Below, piece after piece: positions 21,962 to 36,900 of a stretch of 64,000 bases of DNA (its first letter is position 1; each line of letters starts with the position of its first letter). Below the pieces are notes generated by a model. The model had not been told where the DNA came from. It worked only from the letters and a program-made list of their open reading frames with translations, and made no database searches. The DNA is from Cymbidium sinense (Eukaryota; Streptophyta; Magnoliopsida; Asparagales; Orchidaceae). The position numbers and the translations under genes were made by a program. The stretch is from contig CM038221.1 of the NCBI GenBank assembly GCA_021442155.1, positions 152,759,601-152,823,600 of the forward strand, given 5' to 3'.

Positions 21962-24900
21962 GTACGCTCACATTTGATAGAATTGCCTTAATATCAAATT
22001 AATTTCCTAAATAAACAAATTTGTTGGATCTCGTCACATTTGAGGTTTTATCATCTCCTTTCAGTTAAAGCCAATTTGATTTTCGCTCGATAAGCTTGAG
22101 CGAATAGCATTCGAATCTGATTCTTATTAGGGTTAGGGCAAATGTGGTTATTCTCTGTTTGTTTCTCTTTCTTTGGCTTTTTATCAGTTTATTTGTTTTA
22201 AAACTAGGAACAGTGAGATAAATGATATGATTGTATTAGACTTGTGAATTATGCGAAGCTGTTTCTTCTCAGAATATGTGCACAAAAAGATGGATAGTAA
22301 CCTACACGAAGCATATGAAACAGAAGAGAAAGGTCTACCAAGATGGGGTGCTGGAGGTTTGCAGTTCAACTGGCAAGGTATGAAGTTCGATTACTCTAAT
22401 ATTATGGAAACTGAAATATTTTTAGTAATATTAATACTATGTTATGGTTGAAAGCCTCTCATTTTCTAACTTTGACCTTAAGGGGGTGTTTGGCAATGGA
22501 TTTGATTTATTTCAAGTAGGATTTACTAAATAGATTTGATTTAAAATCTGAAATCCGTGTTTGGTAATAAATTTATTAAACTCGTAAATCTGGGAAAGAT
22601 GTTTGTTATTTGAGATCTAAATCTGTATAACTAAATAATATTTTTTAAAATAAGAACATAAATATAAAAAAGAACATAATATTAAAATTAAAATTTATCA
22701 TTTAACAAAGATATCATTACATATAAATAAATACATTATTTAGATCTAATCCTGGAGATAAGCCTCGTTAAATTCCTTTATTTTAGATGATAAAGATAAA
22801 GATAATAATCAAAACCTATTACATTTTGTTGTTATTAAAACTACTTGTTAGATTATATAACCTATCCAAAACGCTATGATATCAATAAATTTCTTTATTT
22901 ATAATAGAATACCCAAGGGGATAAAGGCTTGTTGTCGTTGTTCCAATTCCATAGAATAAATGATATGTTCTATATCAAATATATTTTGTTTCAAAGGAAC
23001 AGAAACATAACATAACAAAAAAAAAAATATAAAATGATAAAGGCTAGGAAAGGTGGCATAATGATAGTGAAAAAAAGTTAAAGGAACATACCAACCAAAG
23101 GTTTTCAAAATAATAACAAGGTTGAAATAAAATAAATGACTGCTTGAACCAAAAAGAAGCCTAAATACTTAACATACATGTTTCTTATCCTCTTTACTTC
23201 TTTTAAATATATAAAGAAAAGTAAATAAAAGTGGATCCAAGCAAGGATTTGTTATAATTCTATCTTTATTGTTTGAGATATAATTACTCTGAAAAAATAT
23301 TACTTTAGGTGAAAATCTATAGTCGATGTCTAATAAGCACAAAGATCTAAAAAGGTCTTCATTCGTAAAAGAAAAAAAATAAAATTTTGTCCAATCGATA
23401 AATCAATTTCACCTACTAAAAATAATCCACTAAAAGTATAATCAAGAAGCACACATAATAACAATTTAAAATATAAGTTTTCACTCATTTAAGTATAGCT
23501 AGAACAATGCTCCTTAGGCGGGTTGAAGAGCCCAACAAATGTTTCTAAGTTCCATTCTTATTTGTCTAGCTTTGCAAAATTTTACAAAACTTACTAAGGA
23601 AAAAAGAAACAAGGTAAAATTATTATTCTATCTTGTTTTTTTGCAAATGTTACTAAAAAAATACGATTTAGCCTAAGATACTTACGCCTTCCAACAACAA
23701 TGAAGTTCCGCCACTTCGCCAGAGAAACTTGCATTCTTAGACTGGGTTTCCATGAGAGACCACCAAAGCCAAAAGTCCATATAGATCGTGCATAGCGCAG
23801 ATACTCTAGATCGGCAAAGCGACATCCATGTTCAAGAACGCCGCACTACGATAAACCAAGAGCTTCACGGATCATTGAATAAAATGGAGCCATCGCCCAT
23901 TTGTGAGATCCGTTCACACCATGGCGACCGTAGCACCGGAAAACCGGAGTAAGTGAGGCAGGTTTGGGACCATCTAAGAAGACTATCGATCCCGGTTTCG
24001 ACAACCGATTCCCGCCAGAAGCGTCGACGATCCCATTAAATCAATCGGCGATTTAATAAACCGGATTTACCCATTTCGATTTATTTACACATCACGAGGA
24101 TTTACTAAATCTTAAGGTGTTTGGATTTTGATTTGGATGGCTAAATCCCTAGTAAATCCGCTGCCATACAGCCCCTAAAAGTCTCTTGTTATATGTTTTA
24201 TCTGGTTCACATTTCGCAAAGCATTGGTCTTTTGTAGAGACAAGTTCTTTCAGGACTATCATATTGGAAACTTAAGCTTTTAAATAACTCTGAATAATTG
24301 TGGAATTGCATATGAAAAACTGTCCTTAGACTCACGCCCTAGACTCAGCCTGCACAGGCTTGCAACTTCCTATCTTTCTGCTGTCACCTCACAGATTGAT
24401 GAAGTTCCTGTTGCCATGCCATTGTGTCGTGAGAGCTACATGGCTGTACAAGGAAACTTCATAGTTGTTCACCTATTATTATTATCTTATAGATAATTCA
24501 ACTTCATTTTTTGCTATTGAATTTATATAATTTCCATTAGAATCTTTTATTGTTTTGTGTAAATTTTATACATATATTGAAATAAAACTTAATAATTCTC
24601 CAATTCTTGTTATGATATTAAAGCTCTTGAAAAAATTTCTTATGTGTCTTCTCTTTTTTCTTTTCCTCATGTTTTTTTGAAATAAAAACCTTTCTAGTTT
24701 TTGTTTTTTCTACTTCTGTGAATGCACTTTTGTAATAGTTTTCCTCATATGGATGACAACAGTAATACTCATTCAATTTGCCTTAGACAAGCTTTTGAAA
24801 ATCGGATTGATTGTTGAACCGAAAAAAAGAGAAATTCAAAGTTCAATGGTTCAATCAATGTTGAACTAAATGACATAATAATAATTGAAATAGTTTTAAT

Positions 24901-27900
24901 ATAATTTAAATGATATAATAATGATATTTTTCACTAATTTAATATATAATATTTTAATTTAGGACACTTCATCATTGAATTTTTTGAATATTATTCTAAA
25001 GTAAAATTTTGGGACATGATATTTTAATTATATTATCTATTTTTAATTGAAATACTTTATTCTTAATTGAAATCTTTTTTGTTAAAATCATAAAGCCAAA
25101 CTTTGATCAATATTATAATTTTCTATTTGTCCAGTTTGTCAATTTAACTACTGGTTTTGATCTGTTATGTGCAGATGCGATTTTAGACCTGGACCAAATT
25201 AGCTAGGGGACTAGTTCATGATTGAACTGGTCAAATTAGCCGATCCAGTTTGGTTTTTAAAATCATGGTCTTGGTTCCCTTGGAATCGAGGGATGCAATT
25301 TGAATCCAACGGGAGGGTTGCGAAATATTCATTTAACATACCGATTGAAAGGAAATAACTATCTAATGTGCTAGTAGTTGATTCACATATTGTTGAAAGA
25401 AAAAGAAAAATTGAGCCATTTAATTGGCATTAGACTTGAGCGAGGAGATCCCCTGTTTAAAGTTTGTGATGAACATGACTCTATGGTCATGTCCTATTTA
25501 TGAAGCGAGTGATACATGCATGTTACTTTGTTCAACAAAGGAAATATTGGTTATCATAAATCAAATGTATTCTAAAGCTTGTAATGCAACACAAACCTAT
25601 GAAATCAAGATTGAGTGTTTTCCGCAAGCAAGGAGGATTATCCATCATAAAGTACTTCATTTTGTTGCAAAGCTTGTGGATAGAGATGGATAATTTCTAA
25701 TTCATTCCAATGGAATGTAGTTGCGATGTTGCTCTTTTTAAAATGTTTGGTGAAAAAAATCAAATGAATGATTTTTTTGTTGGATTAAAATATTAAATTT
25801 GATAATGTAAGGGTATAAATTTTTTTGAAAAGAGGATTTTCATCACTAAATAAATTCAATTTCATTATTTGGACATGGAGAAGGAAGTCCTGATCACTAA
25901 TAACCATGTGGAGGGTTCGGTAGTGTCAAAGGTTTGTAATATCACTCGAAGCCCTTTCAAATTGAGAATCATAAGCAAATATGATGAAGAGAGTTACTCT
26001 ATAGTGCATATTTTGCAAAATTCATATTCTGATAATTTCTTATTTGCAAAGATATGGAGGTAAAACACATAGTAATGAAAATATAACATATGATAGAAGA
26101 ATGTACTCAGAAAGATCTATAGTAAAAATCATACTGAATCCAACCATAGAATATCTTTCATGTTTGATATGTGAGACCTTTTAGAGGCTCGTCCATGCCA
26201 CCCTTTTGTTTTTTTGAGTGAATTTATGTCTCTTTTCAATGCAAACCTTAACATCAAAATGACTGAAAACTTTCACAATTTGGGTTGTTTGGTCCAAAGC
26301 TTGTTTCTTGACAATGATTTACAAGCAAACATTCAATGCTTCTTTGCCGCCTCTTTTAAAGAGCCGCAAGCGACAATTGAGATGATGTGAGATGAGGTGC
26401 TCTGAGTCTGGACATTGTCAAAGAATTTGATGAAATTGAATCCAAAGATTTAGTCTGAAGATCTTTGTGAAGGTCTGAATGGTGGAATTTATCCATATTT
26501 GTGATTTGTTTTTAGGTGTAGTTTGACTTCCTATTTTAAAACATAGAATCGATTGAAGTTTTGGTGGTGGAAAACCAATATTGTTCTCTCGATTATTCTC
26601 GACTCTATTTCTACTCCTCTGGGATTTTTTGCTTGTCGTATTGTCTGCTTGGGTTATTTCTCAAGGTTCAGAATCAATCGCAGTAAGCAATGTTAAATTT
26701 TACAGTTTGAGGTCCTTGGAACATTATTAATATAACTAATAAATCATTATTTTTGTTATCATTCAATTAAGTTCTTCATAATTATGTTTACTTTTCTTTA
26801 CATATGATGAACACATTTTCACCCATTTTCTGTATTTTGTTGTCTCAGCCTCAGGTTATATTGTATGATGATTACGATAAAGTCATAGATAGAAGATTCT
26901 TAAAAAAAGAAGAGATAGTTAAATCAGGTGGAACATTATCCTTTGAAACTCATATCGTGGATGTTGGAGATCCTGATGAAAACAAAAAGGCTTTAGCAGA
27001 ATCAAATGTGAAGTCAGTTTTGCAAAGGGAGTCACCGAAAGAGAAGGTTGATTATTCTATTCTCTGGCCCTCCTTTTTTTTCCTTGGCTCTTCGTGAATG
27101 ATACAGACAAATATATTTGGCCATTCTTAGGATTTGCAAAAAATGTAGTGTAAATTTCAGGAGAAATATTCATCCCACTTTTTAAAAAAATTTTGAGTAT
27201 TGCACAATCTTATTTTGTTCTTTTCCACTACGTTAGCATTCTTCGTTATTTAGAACATCCGCTTGACATCTATAGGTTTATGGATTTCTGTAACAAGCTT
27301 CCATGTTTTATTTCTTATTATGGATTTGATTGATATCCTCATTCGTAGCTTTTGTCCGTATTATCATATATGGCCTTTTCAGCTAAACTTTATTCTTGAT
27401 TAGCATGAAGATAAATGAGATTAAGCTTATTGGTTGTTGTTGCATAGATCTCTTTCAAATTTGAAGTTCTTTGTTACCTTGAACTTCAAAATTTTCAAGA
27501 GATAGCAGCATTGTAGGATCTTACTCTTTGCTTGCTTCATCTTCTTCAAATAGATGGATGTAATTGTTATTTTACCAATTTCAATTTCCCTGTTCACTGA
27601 ACTCTGCATTATGATTCACATGAAGTTTTCTAGTTATTTTATTAAAGAGCTTGTAAGCCTTTGACCTTGTATTGTAGTCAATGAAGATGAGTTTGGAACT
27701 CTTGTTGTTTAGCTTGGTTCTCCTTGGATTTGGAATGTGTGCATGGGCAAGAGAACGAAGCAACGTCAAGTGAGAGATGCTTTCCCTCCTCTCGCTTCAT
27801 GGTTTTGGTGTAGTCACATCCTGCAAACACTTTCGGGAATGTCTGTTAAGCAAATAGATAGTACAATCCATCATTTTGGCCCAAAACTCGTGGGCAAGTT

Positions 27901-30900
27901 TTCTTAAGGACATTATGAATCATATCTAGAATGGTGTAATTTTCTGTAACTTCATTTTGTTTTGGTGAATATGACGCCTTCAAAGGTTGTTAAATGCCAC
28001 ACTTGCAATAATTTTCAAAGATTTTAGATGTAAAATATTCATCATGATTGGATTATAGTACCTTGATTTTACACTCTTTGATGCTCTATCATAACTTCAA
28101 ATCTTTTGAAAACAAGAAATGTTTTCTGATTTCTCTTTTAAGTTCTAAACTCAATCTTTCCTGTACAATCATTAGTAACAATTAGAAAATAATGATTTCC
28201 TTTGAATGATGTCGTAGCTATTGGTCTTCAAATATTGGTGTAGATGAGCTGCAGTGGCTTTGTTGAAAATGGCTCCTTCTAGAAGTATCTTTTTGGTTGC
28301 TTATGAAGAATGCATCTTTTACAAAATTAGTTCGGTGAGTAGATCTAAGGTAATTAATTCATTTACCATGCATTGGTTGATAATTATTGGAGACTGCCAA
28401 ATTGGAGATGCCTGAATTTCAAATGTTATAGCCAAGAAGAATCTTTGGCACAAGATTTTAAGCATTTAGTATCAACATGCTTGTTATTCAATATAAGCAA
28501 TCTATTATTTGATATTTAAATTAAGAAAGCAAATTATTGTTATGATACCTCTAGCAGAGGTTTTCTCTTTCATACGAATGTTGTAACCTTTCTCCAAAAT
28601 TTTGCACAAACTCAAAATAGTTGTCATCTTTCTTGGCACGTAACAAACATTGGATATAAAACAGATGAAATGTTTAGCTTACCCTTCACTAGATCTTTGG
28701 AAAAATCACCAAAAGAGACTTGTTCATCCATGAAGTAATATAGCTCCACAAACATTTCTTTGTTGAATCACATATGACATGTCTAAATATCATAGAGATT
28801 AGTTAATGGTTTTTATTCTTTTGCATGCTAAAAAGTGGATATAATTTTCTTCTAGATTCTTTGTAAAATTTGCATCCCTATCAACCTGATTAGGATCCTT
28901 ATGCCAAAATTTTAAACATAATGATTATATTTTTTGCAATTATATCATTGGATCTTTTATTTGTCATAGATTGGATTCATCTTTTGCCCGCATTCTTTTT
29001 CAAGACTTTAGTTTCTTTCATCATTATTATAGTCTTGTCATCCTTGATGACGTTTACAATCCTTCCCTTGTTAAAATTGGGTCCCCTCAACTTAAGGACA
29101 AGTAAAGTAATTGTGAAAGAAATCAAGAACTACAAAAGCGAGCACCAAAATTTTCATGTTTAGCATATTTTTAAGTAAGCTTGACTCTGCGGCCACACAG
29201 AGATTGAATTGTCTACTAAGTTCCAGAAGAAATACATAAAGAATTATACTTTCTGTAAAATTAAAAATATGAACAAAGATTTCACTTTTTTAAGTTAAGA
29301 GAAAATACATTCACCTATTATAAAGATGCGGGTTAGATGTAGAGAAGATGTTGCATGAGTTATTCCCTTCTCCTATTGATTGTAAGAGCCCAAATAGTAA
29401 CTATTCCTTGCTATGATTAAGAGCTGTATCTCTTACTAGAATTGAAAATAACAATGCTGCTTTCTTCTTGAAGAATCCTAAGAACCCCCATCTCTTCATA
29501 TAATGTTTAAATTTCTTCTTTTCTTTCTAAGATGACACTTGTCTTCTCTTGGTTGTTCTCTTCCTCTCTTCTCTTTGTTATTTCTTATTGTAGGGTACTT
29601 CAACACAATGCAATCATCTCTTTATATAATGTTCAAATATGGTATGTAGCAAGCTTGAATTTAATGAAGCTTGAGTTTGGTAGCGGCCATATTTGGCAAT
29701 CAATTGTGAATAAATTGTAAGCAGATTGGACATTCTTTCTTTGTTGAGATTGAGAACGCATAGAGGAAGATATTGGATAACTACACCAAGGATTGTCAAG
29801 GTTTGACCACCACTCTCAAACCACAAGAATAACTCAATAATTTATAATTCAAGCATCTTTATAGTAAGAGGCTATTTATAGTCATTACAAGCATCTTTCA
29901 AAAGAAAATAATACGCACATTAATGCCAAAGATTAAATCGCCATTATTTTATTTACCCATTTCACACGTTATGATTTTAGATTCAACCACCACATGCCAC
30001 GCTTTAATTTTAAAAAAATTTCATATAGAGTTTAGAAGAAAATTAAAAATTACATAAATAAAAAGATGAAATTATAAAATGGGCCTTAGGCTAATGGCAG
30101 TTTCTTCTTGAATTTTCTGCTTTTGAGATTCAGAAATGACGTTTCTAATTTTGAATCCTCATGATGTTCTACATCAACTCTGGCTCAATTGAACGCTCAG
30201 AGTTGAAATCTAAGAACTCTTACTAATCAGGGGCTAAAGTCTCCAAATCAAGACAGGCCAACCATGTCTTCCACATTATTCTTCCAATGAACTAAAAGCG
30301 TTTTGATTCGTGCTTCCTATGATAATATAGTCAACTTCAAAAGAAGGGATTCTGCAAGTAAGGTGCTATATCTCCTGCTAAAGAGTTAAACTGAACAAGT
30401 GGAGGTTTGTTAATTCCTTCATATGATAAAATATCTTCAATATTAATAACTGGATGAATTAGCATATCAGCAGACAAATCAAGGTGATAAGTATTAGTTC
30501 TAATTTTCTTAATAATTTTAAACGGACCACAAGCTCATACATGTAATTTCTTATATCTAGTGTTTTGATAACGCTCAGGCCGAATGCGAATCAATACATA
30601 ATCACCTTCTTTATATTCTTTCGTTGAACGATTATGTTTTGCCTTAGAAGTATAGTTTTCATTACTTATAGTAATTTGTTTTCTTATATCTTCATGGAGG
30701 CTTTGAAAATTTTAGCAAATGAGAATGCTGCATCAGAAAATACATAAGATGGTAGGTTTGTTACATCTATTGGTCGTTCTGGGTTTTGACTATAACCTAT
30801 CTCAAATGGTGATTTTTTGTAGCTCTAAATACTATTATAGTAAATCGAGTTGGTAAATGTAAATCCCAATTTCTTAAACTTTACCTACCAAACATCTAAG

Positions 30901-33900
30901 CAAATTTCCTAAGGTGATTACTTTTGTCCATTTGTTGTTGAAAAAAATTTTAATTTTAATTTGTAATAATTTTCATAATATTTTTCAAAAATATGAGATA
31001 AACTTAACATCTCTGAAACAATGCTTAAAGGAGATCTATTTTCTTAAAAAATAAGGCTATATAAAGCATCATATGTTTTGAACAAGAAATGAGCTATTTT
31101 GAGAACTTATCTACTACAACAAAAATACTATCATGTCTTCGAGTCCCAGTAATCCTAGAATAAAGTCCATCGAGAGGTCTTCCCGCGTCCTGTAAGGAAG
31201 TGGGTGTAATGTCCAAACCTTGTTTGATAGTTTTATTGTTTAAAACGAAATAATGAAATAACTAATTTTGAACATCTCGTTTTAATGAAGGTCAATAAAA
31301 TTTATTTTCTAATAAATATATGGTCTTATCCTTTCCAAAATGACCAGCTACACCCCCAGCATATAGCTTAGTAATAAGGAATTCTCTAAGAGAGGATCGA
31401 TGAATGCATAGTTATTTTTCTTTATATAAATATTCATTTGTTATCAAGAATGTCCCTTATAGGGGTGTGCATTATTTGGTTTTAACCAAAAAACCAAACC
31501 GAATCAAAGTTTTTGAGCAATTTGGTTCAATTTTGAACTTAGTAATTTGGATTTTGGTTTTAATTAATGAAAACTTTGATTTTTTGGTTTTTGGTTTTTG
31601 GATTGGTTTGTTAAAAAAAATTTTAGTTAGAACCAAATAAACCAAAGTAATTATATGTAATACGGTATTATTAATTTATGTATAATAGGCTTATCTATTA
31701 TACACTTATTTTTATTTAATTTTTGAATACTTGGTAGGTGCTTTTTTGGAGGACAATTATCCGATTTTTCAAAATATTTTTGTCTCATACTATGATAATA
31801 TGGTTCCTTCAACTTCTAAGTTCAAAACATCGTTCAGGTAAGTAAAAATTAGTTTTAAATATTTTTTTAGCGCATGAAGTAGTTAATTGCATTTTTTTTA
31901 TTATATTTATGTTGTTTTTCTTATTGCTTGTTCATTATATAATAAAAATTATACGCAGTAATTTTAAATATAACTTCGCTTTATCCAAAACCAAACCAAA
32001 ATAACCGAACCAAATTATTATTTAGTTTGTTTGGATTTGCATTTTATTTGGTCGGTTTGGTCCAATATTTTTAGGAATCCAAAACAAATCGGTTTTAAAA
32101 ATTTATCATCCAATCCATCCAAATCAACCAAACGCACACCCCTAGTCCCTTGTAAAGTTATTGGTTTATCTAGGTGTTCAAGATAAAATAGGTGAAAGTA
32201 AGAACACAATATGATCATCTTTAATTCTATAAAATCCTGGGATTCTCAATTCTAAAGAGGAAATCATTAGGTTTACCTTAGATAAAGCATCAACAACTTT
32301 ATTCTCAATTCCAGGTTTATGATTTAGAACAAAAGAGTAGTCTTGTAAAAATTCAACATATTTTTCATGCCTATGACTTAACTTTCGTTGAGTATTAATG
32401 AATTATAAGGCATGATGATCAAAATTAAGTATAAATTCTCTATGCAAGAGATAGCGTCGTCAATGTCTTAAGATTGAATTACAACATAAAACTCTCTATC
32501 ATAAGTGGGATATCGTTGTTTGACTTCATTTAACTTTTCATTAAAGAATGCTATAGGATGATTGTCTTGACTTAAAATTCACCTATTCTAATTAGCATCA
32601 CATGTCACTTCAAAGTCTTTAGAAAAATCAGAAAGCCTAAGGATTGATGCAGAAGTGATATAAACTTTAATTTGCTCTAAAATTTTTTGTGCATTAGGAG
32701 TCCAACAAAATTTATCTAATTTTAGTATATCAATTATCGGAGCAACAATGGTACTAAAATTCTTGATAAATCTCCGATAAAAAGTAGCTAAACCATGAAA
32801 GCTTCTAACTTCAGTAAAACTTTTAGGTGATGGCCAATCAGGTTTAAGTCCAGTAGTGGATATAATAAAACCTAAAAAGATTACCTCAGCTTGCAAAAAG
32901 AAATACTTTTTTAAGTTAATGTATAATTTCTCTTGTCTATGTAGTTCAAAGACTTTTTGTAGGTGTTGTAGATGCTCATTTTTATTTGGACTAAAAATCA
33001 TAATATCATCAAAATACACCACCAAAAATTTACCTATACATAATTTAAGAACAATATTCATTATTCTCATAAATGTGCTAGGAGCATTTGAAAGTTCAAA
33101 GGGCATGACAAGCTATTCATAAAGTCCATCAGGGGTCTTAAAAGTCGCCTTCCACTCATCTCCTAATCTAAATTTGATGATATTCACTTTTAGATCAATA
33201 TTTGAAAAAAAATTGCTCACGAGATTAAATCTAACATATCATCTTATGGGAATAGAAACTTATATTTAATAGTAATTTTATTTATTCATTCACTATCAAT
33301 ACACATTCACATGTTCATCTTTCTTTGGAGTTAATAATCTTTGGGGATGCAGGGACAAGACTCTCTTGAATAAAATCATTTTTTAATAATTCCTCAATTT
33401 GTCTTTTAATCATAACATGCTCGATAGGGTTATTCCTATAATGTAGAAGATTAGGAAGTTGAGAATCGGGTAAGAACTCAATAGCATGTTGAATGTCACT
33501 TAGAGGAGGTAGCTCATTAGGAAGCTCATTGGGTGCAATATTTTTAAACTCAGAAAGAAGAGAAGAGATCATAGCAAGTATGTGAGTCTCATTAGAGTCT
33601 TGTATGACTTCTTTTATATATATATGTGAAGAAGAAATGAATCAGAAAATTATTTTCGTGAAGCTCCAAAATCTATTGTTTCTATCTTTGGGGTCAAAGA
33701 AGCAAGAGTAGATGTTTTAAAGTAAGAATCAGAAATGATAGTATTAAGCTTAATAATATGATTTTCTATGATAATTAATTGAAGTTTGATATTTTTCTTC
33801 AATAGAGGCTTAGGTTGTAAGTCAGAAGTTGTTTTGTGTGATGTTATGGAGGGTATTTTTCTATCGCTTTATTTGTGAGTTTACTTATTACGCTGCTTAA

Positions 33901-36900
33901 AAAACGTAAGAGATTTTTCCTATCATAATGAATAATATTTATATCATACAGCTAAGGTCGTCCTAAGAGAATATGAGCAATGTCCATAGGGAGAACATCA
34001 CATCAAATTTGATCTTTATAACTTCATATTTTAATTGGAACTAAACATCAATTGGTGATGGGAAGAAATGTATAATTTACCCAACTAACATGAAATGGTT
34101 CAGGGTGAGATTCAGATTTTAGGCCGACAAGGTGTTGAAATAAGATTCATAAGACTCTCTATATATAACTAACATGCATCTCTTTTCATTACACAAAACA
34201 TACATACTAAAAATATTTTTTCTCCTTCAATCTTCTGCCTTATTTTTCATTATAATAATACATCTCATCATATTAACATGAGGGTCATCAGATAATGGAG
34301 TGTCATCATAAACTTCTAGATTATCATCTATTGAATTTTCAACTTATTCTAAAAATAAGATTTGAGCTTTACATTGATTTTGCATATGACTCTTTTTTTG
34401 ACATTTAAAACATATTACTTTCTTAGTATTCTTAGAGCTCCCTTCAATTGAAGTTCTAAAAGTGGATCGCCATTTGATGATCTAAAGAATGATCTATGGG
34501 ATGAAATGTACTTGACATTTTAGGAGGATTTCTTGTTTCTCAACTAATAATGATAAAAAACGCTCTAAAGATCGTCAAATAATTTAACTTCATTTCTAAT
34601 GCCAAGCTAATAACAAATTTATTGCTAATCATTAACATTATCGCATAACCGCCTATAAACTAGATCTTCAAAAATATTCAAGTATTTAATTACAAGATAA
34701 TTATCTTGTCTCAAAGTTGATAATTGACTATGCGCTTTTATCACGACGCCAAGACAAGATTTCTTTTAACATTTCTTTCATTTCTATTCAAGTGAGGTTT
34801 GTCCTTCTTAATCTTTGTTCTTTAGCTAAAGTATTTGTCCAATAAATTTTAGCATGCCCGATTAATTTCATTTTAACAAAATAACCTGAATCATCCATTT
34901 TATACCAATCAAAGAAGTCATCCATTTACTAACCAATCGGAAATTTATTTGGGTCATATATATCATCATAAGTTGCTTCTACTTTAATTCTTCGAGATGG
35001 ATCATTGTAGTCTCTATACCTTAAAATAATTTTCTCCCCTTCCACCATTTCTGAATTAATTGTCTTCTAAGTGGTTGATTTTTTCTACGATTTGAATATG
35101 AATCTTCTTCATCTATCCCTATTGCCATACCTAAGTGTGTATTGGGAGGAGTTGGTACTCTATTGTTTTATGATGAGCTATAAGAGTTTGCATTGTTTAA
35201 GTTATCAGATTTGATTCTTACTTTTTCTAATATTTGTTGAGTTTTTAATTCATTTTCATGATCCCAAGATCTAAGATCAATTAATCTACAAATTTTCAAC
35301 TCGATCTGAGAGATGGTTATGAGATTTTTTTTTTAAGAAGAAAATATATATGAAAAGAGATCAATGAAAAAAAAAAGAAAAAAAATAGAATAAACAAATA
35401 TAATATAATTGTGCAATCAAAGTGAAATTTTGTATGAGAACTTCCGGAGGAGAGATAAGACCACTTAAATCCTAAGCTCTCCTTAGACAGTTTAGATGTT
35501 TTTGACAAAGTTTTATTTAGCTTCCAAAATCACCAGATTTAACAAACTTCTATTATTATGCATGCATATTTTTTTTATTTTTTTAAATGCAATGAAAAAA
35601 TGCACAAATTTATTAAGCCTCTTTTTTTTTTCTTAAGAAAATAAGTTATCATAAATTAATCAAAGAAATTTCTAAAATTAATCATAAACAATAACAAAGA
35701 TAATAAAACAAGTAATTAGATTTTGATTTGCACTAATGAATATGTTGTTTTTAAGATTTTAAGGTGAAGTACTATCTCACTATGTTGCAAGCAATATATA
35801 TCTTTCCAAGCTACTAATATATATTTAAATTATCATATAAAAGAAAATTAATTAACCTTACAAGTCCAAAAAAAACTCACAAGTTTGAAGACAAGTCCAT
35901 CACTTGAGATGCTCTCTTTGTTGAAGCAAATTTTTGACCAAATTTGTTCCTTTCGCTCACTCGATACCAAAGTTGATGGAGGTGGACCAGATTGAGAACG
36001 TATTGGAGAGAGAAGATATGTTGGATAATTACGCCCATCATGACACCAAGCCACTCAAACCACAAGAATAAGTCAATAATTTGTAATTGACAAAGATCTC
36101 TTTCATTCTAGAAGAGGCTACCATTACAATCATCTTTTAAAAAAATTCAAAACACTAAAAAACACATTAATGCAAGATTAAATCGCCTCATTATTTTACG
36201 CCATTCACTCATTTCACACGCTATTATTTTCTCAACCACCTCACATACGCATGCTAATGTTTAAATGCAAAATTTCAAACAGAAGAAAATTAAAATTACA
36301 TAAATAAAAAGATGAAATCATAAAATACCTTGGGGTTAATGAAAGTTCTCTTCTTCTGAATTTTCTGGGTTTTAGTAGATCTTGTAAGTAGACCTTGAGC
36401 TCTAATTTTTGAATTCTCATGATGTTCTACATCAAGTAGCCACCGATCTTAAAAAATCAAGATTAAATTTTATCCAAAATAGTTAATAAAATTAGACTGT
36501 GTTTAACATCCCATTGTTGCAATCTTGACCTATTTTACTTTAACCTCATTCATTTTTGGAATCTTTTTTGGGCTTCTTCATGAAAACATTGATTTGAAGA
36601 ACTTTCTCTAAAGGCTCTTGCCTCTTTTCTTTGTTGTTGGTCATCGGCTTATAAACCCATATGGTCATTGATTGTCATGGCCTCTAAATCATTTGACTCT
36701 TAAATAAGCACCACAACATAATCAAACTATACATCCAATTAACATAATTTTTTTTCTAATGCTCGGATTGTTACCAAAGTCTTCTCATTTTCTTTTAATT
36801 AATTGATGGTGGCTAAAACTCTTGTACTATAGTCCAACCCATTTTCAAATTCTTTCATGTGTAGATCTTCAATCTCATTTCAAAGAGTTTGGAGGCAAAC

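Larger units (their letters stand above)
29742..36431 (-). mobile_element. Ty3/gypsy LTR retrotransposon nested in the copia element
   Basis: Minus strand, 6.7 kb, with both LTRs. Order: 5' LTR, Met-tRNA-like primer site, gag CCHC knuckle (34371-34412), pre-RT segment (33315-33572), reverse transcriptase with YFDD (32588-33106), RNase H end (about 32240-32560) and integrase core (about 31100-31400: [30 protein letters not shown]). The integrase C-terminal region (about 30400-30620) has [21 protein letters not shown] and [11 protein letters not shown]. That order (RT-RNase H-integrase) defines Ty3/gypsy; the integrase tail looks chromovirus-like, which is an inference. Frames are broken throughout. 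A hAT MITE at 31460-32144 separates integrase from RNase H. The flanks do not show an obvious 5-bp duplication. Confidence 0.88.

Noticed and set aside
22251..22451. 66-aa frame over exon 2 starting [17 protein letters not shown]
   Set aside because: It is in a different frame from the DUF2439 coding sequence, which is the one that shows the domain and keeps splice phases.
25424..26063. Two unassigned frames (89 and 64 aa) in intron 2
   Set aside because: No recognised motif, no splice sites that join them to each other or to the gene; likely decayed repeat sequence.
29742..36431. 5-bp target duplication for the gypsy element
   Set aside because: Sequences outside the LTR ends (TTCTT on the left, TCAAG on the right) do not match; the left LTR edge is uncertain, so no duplication is claimed.
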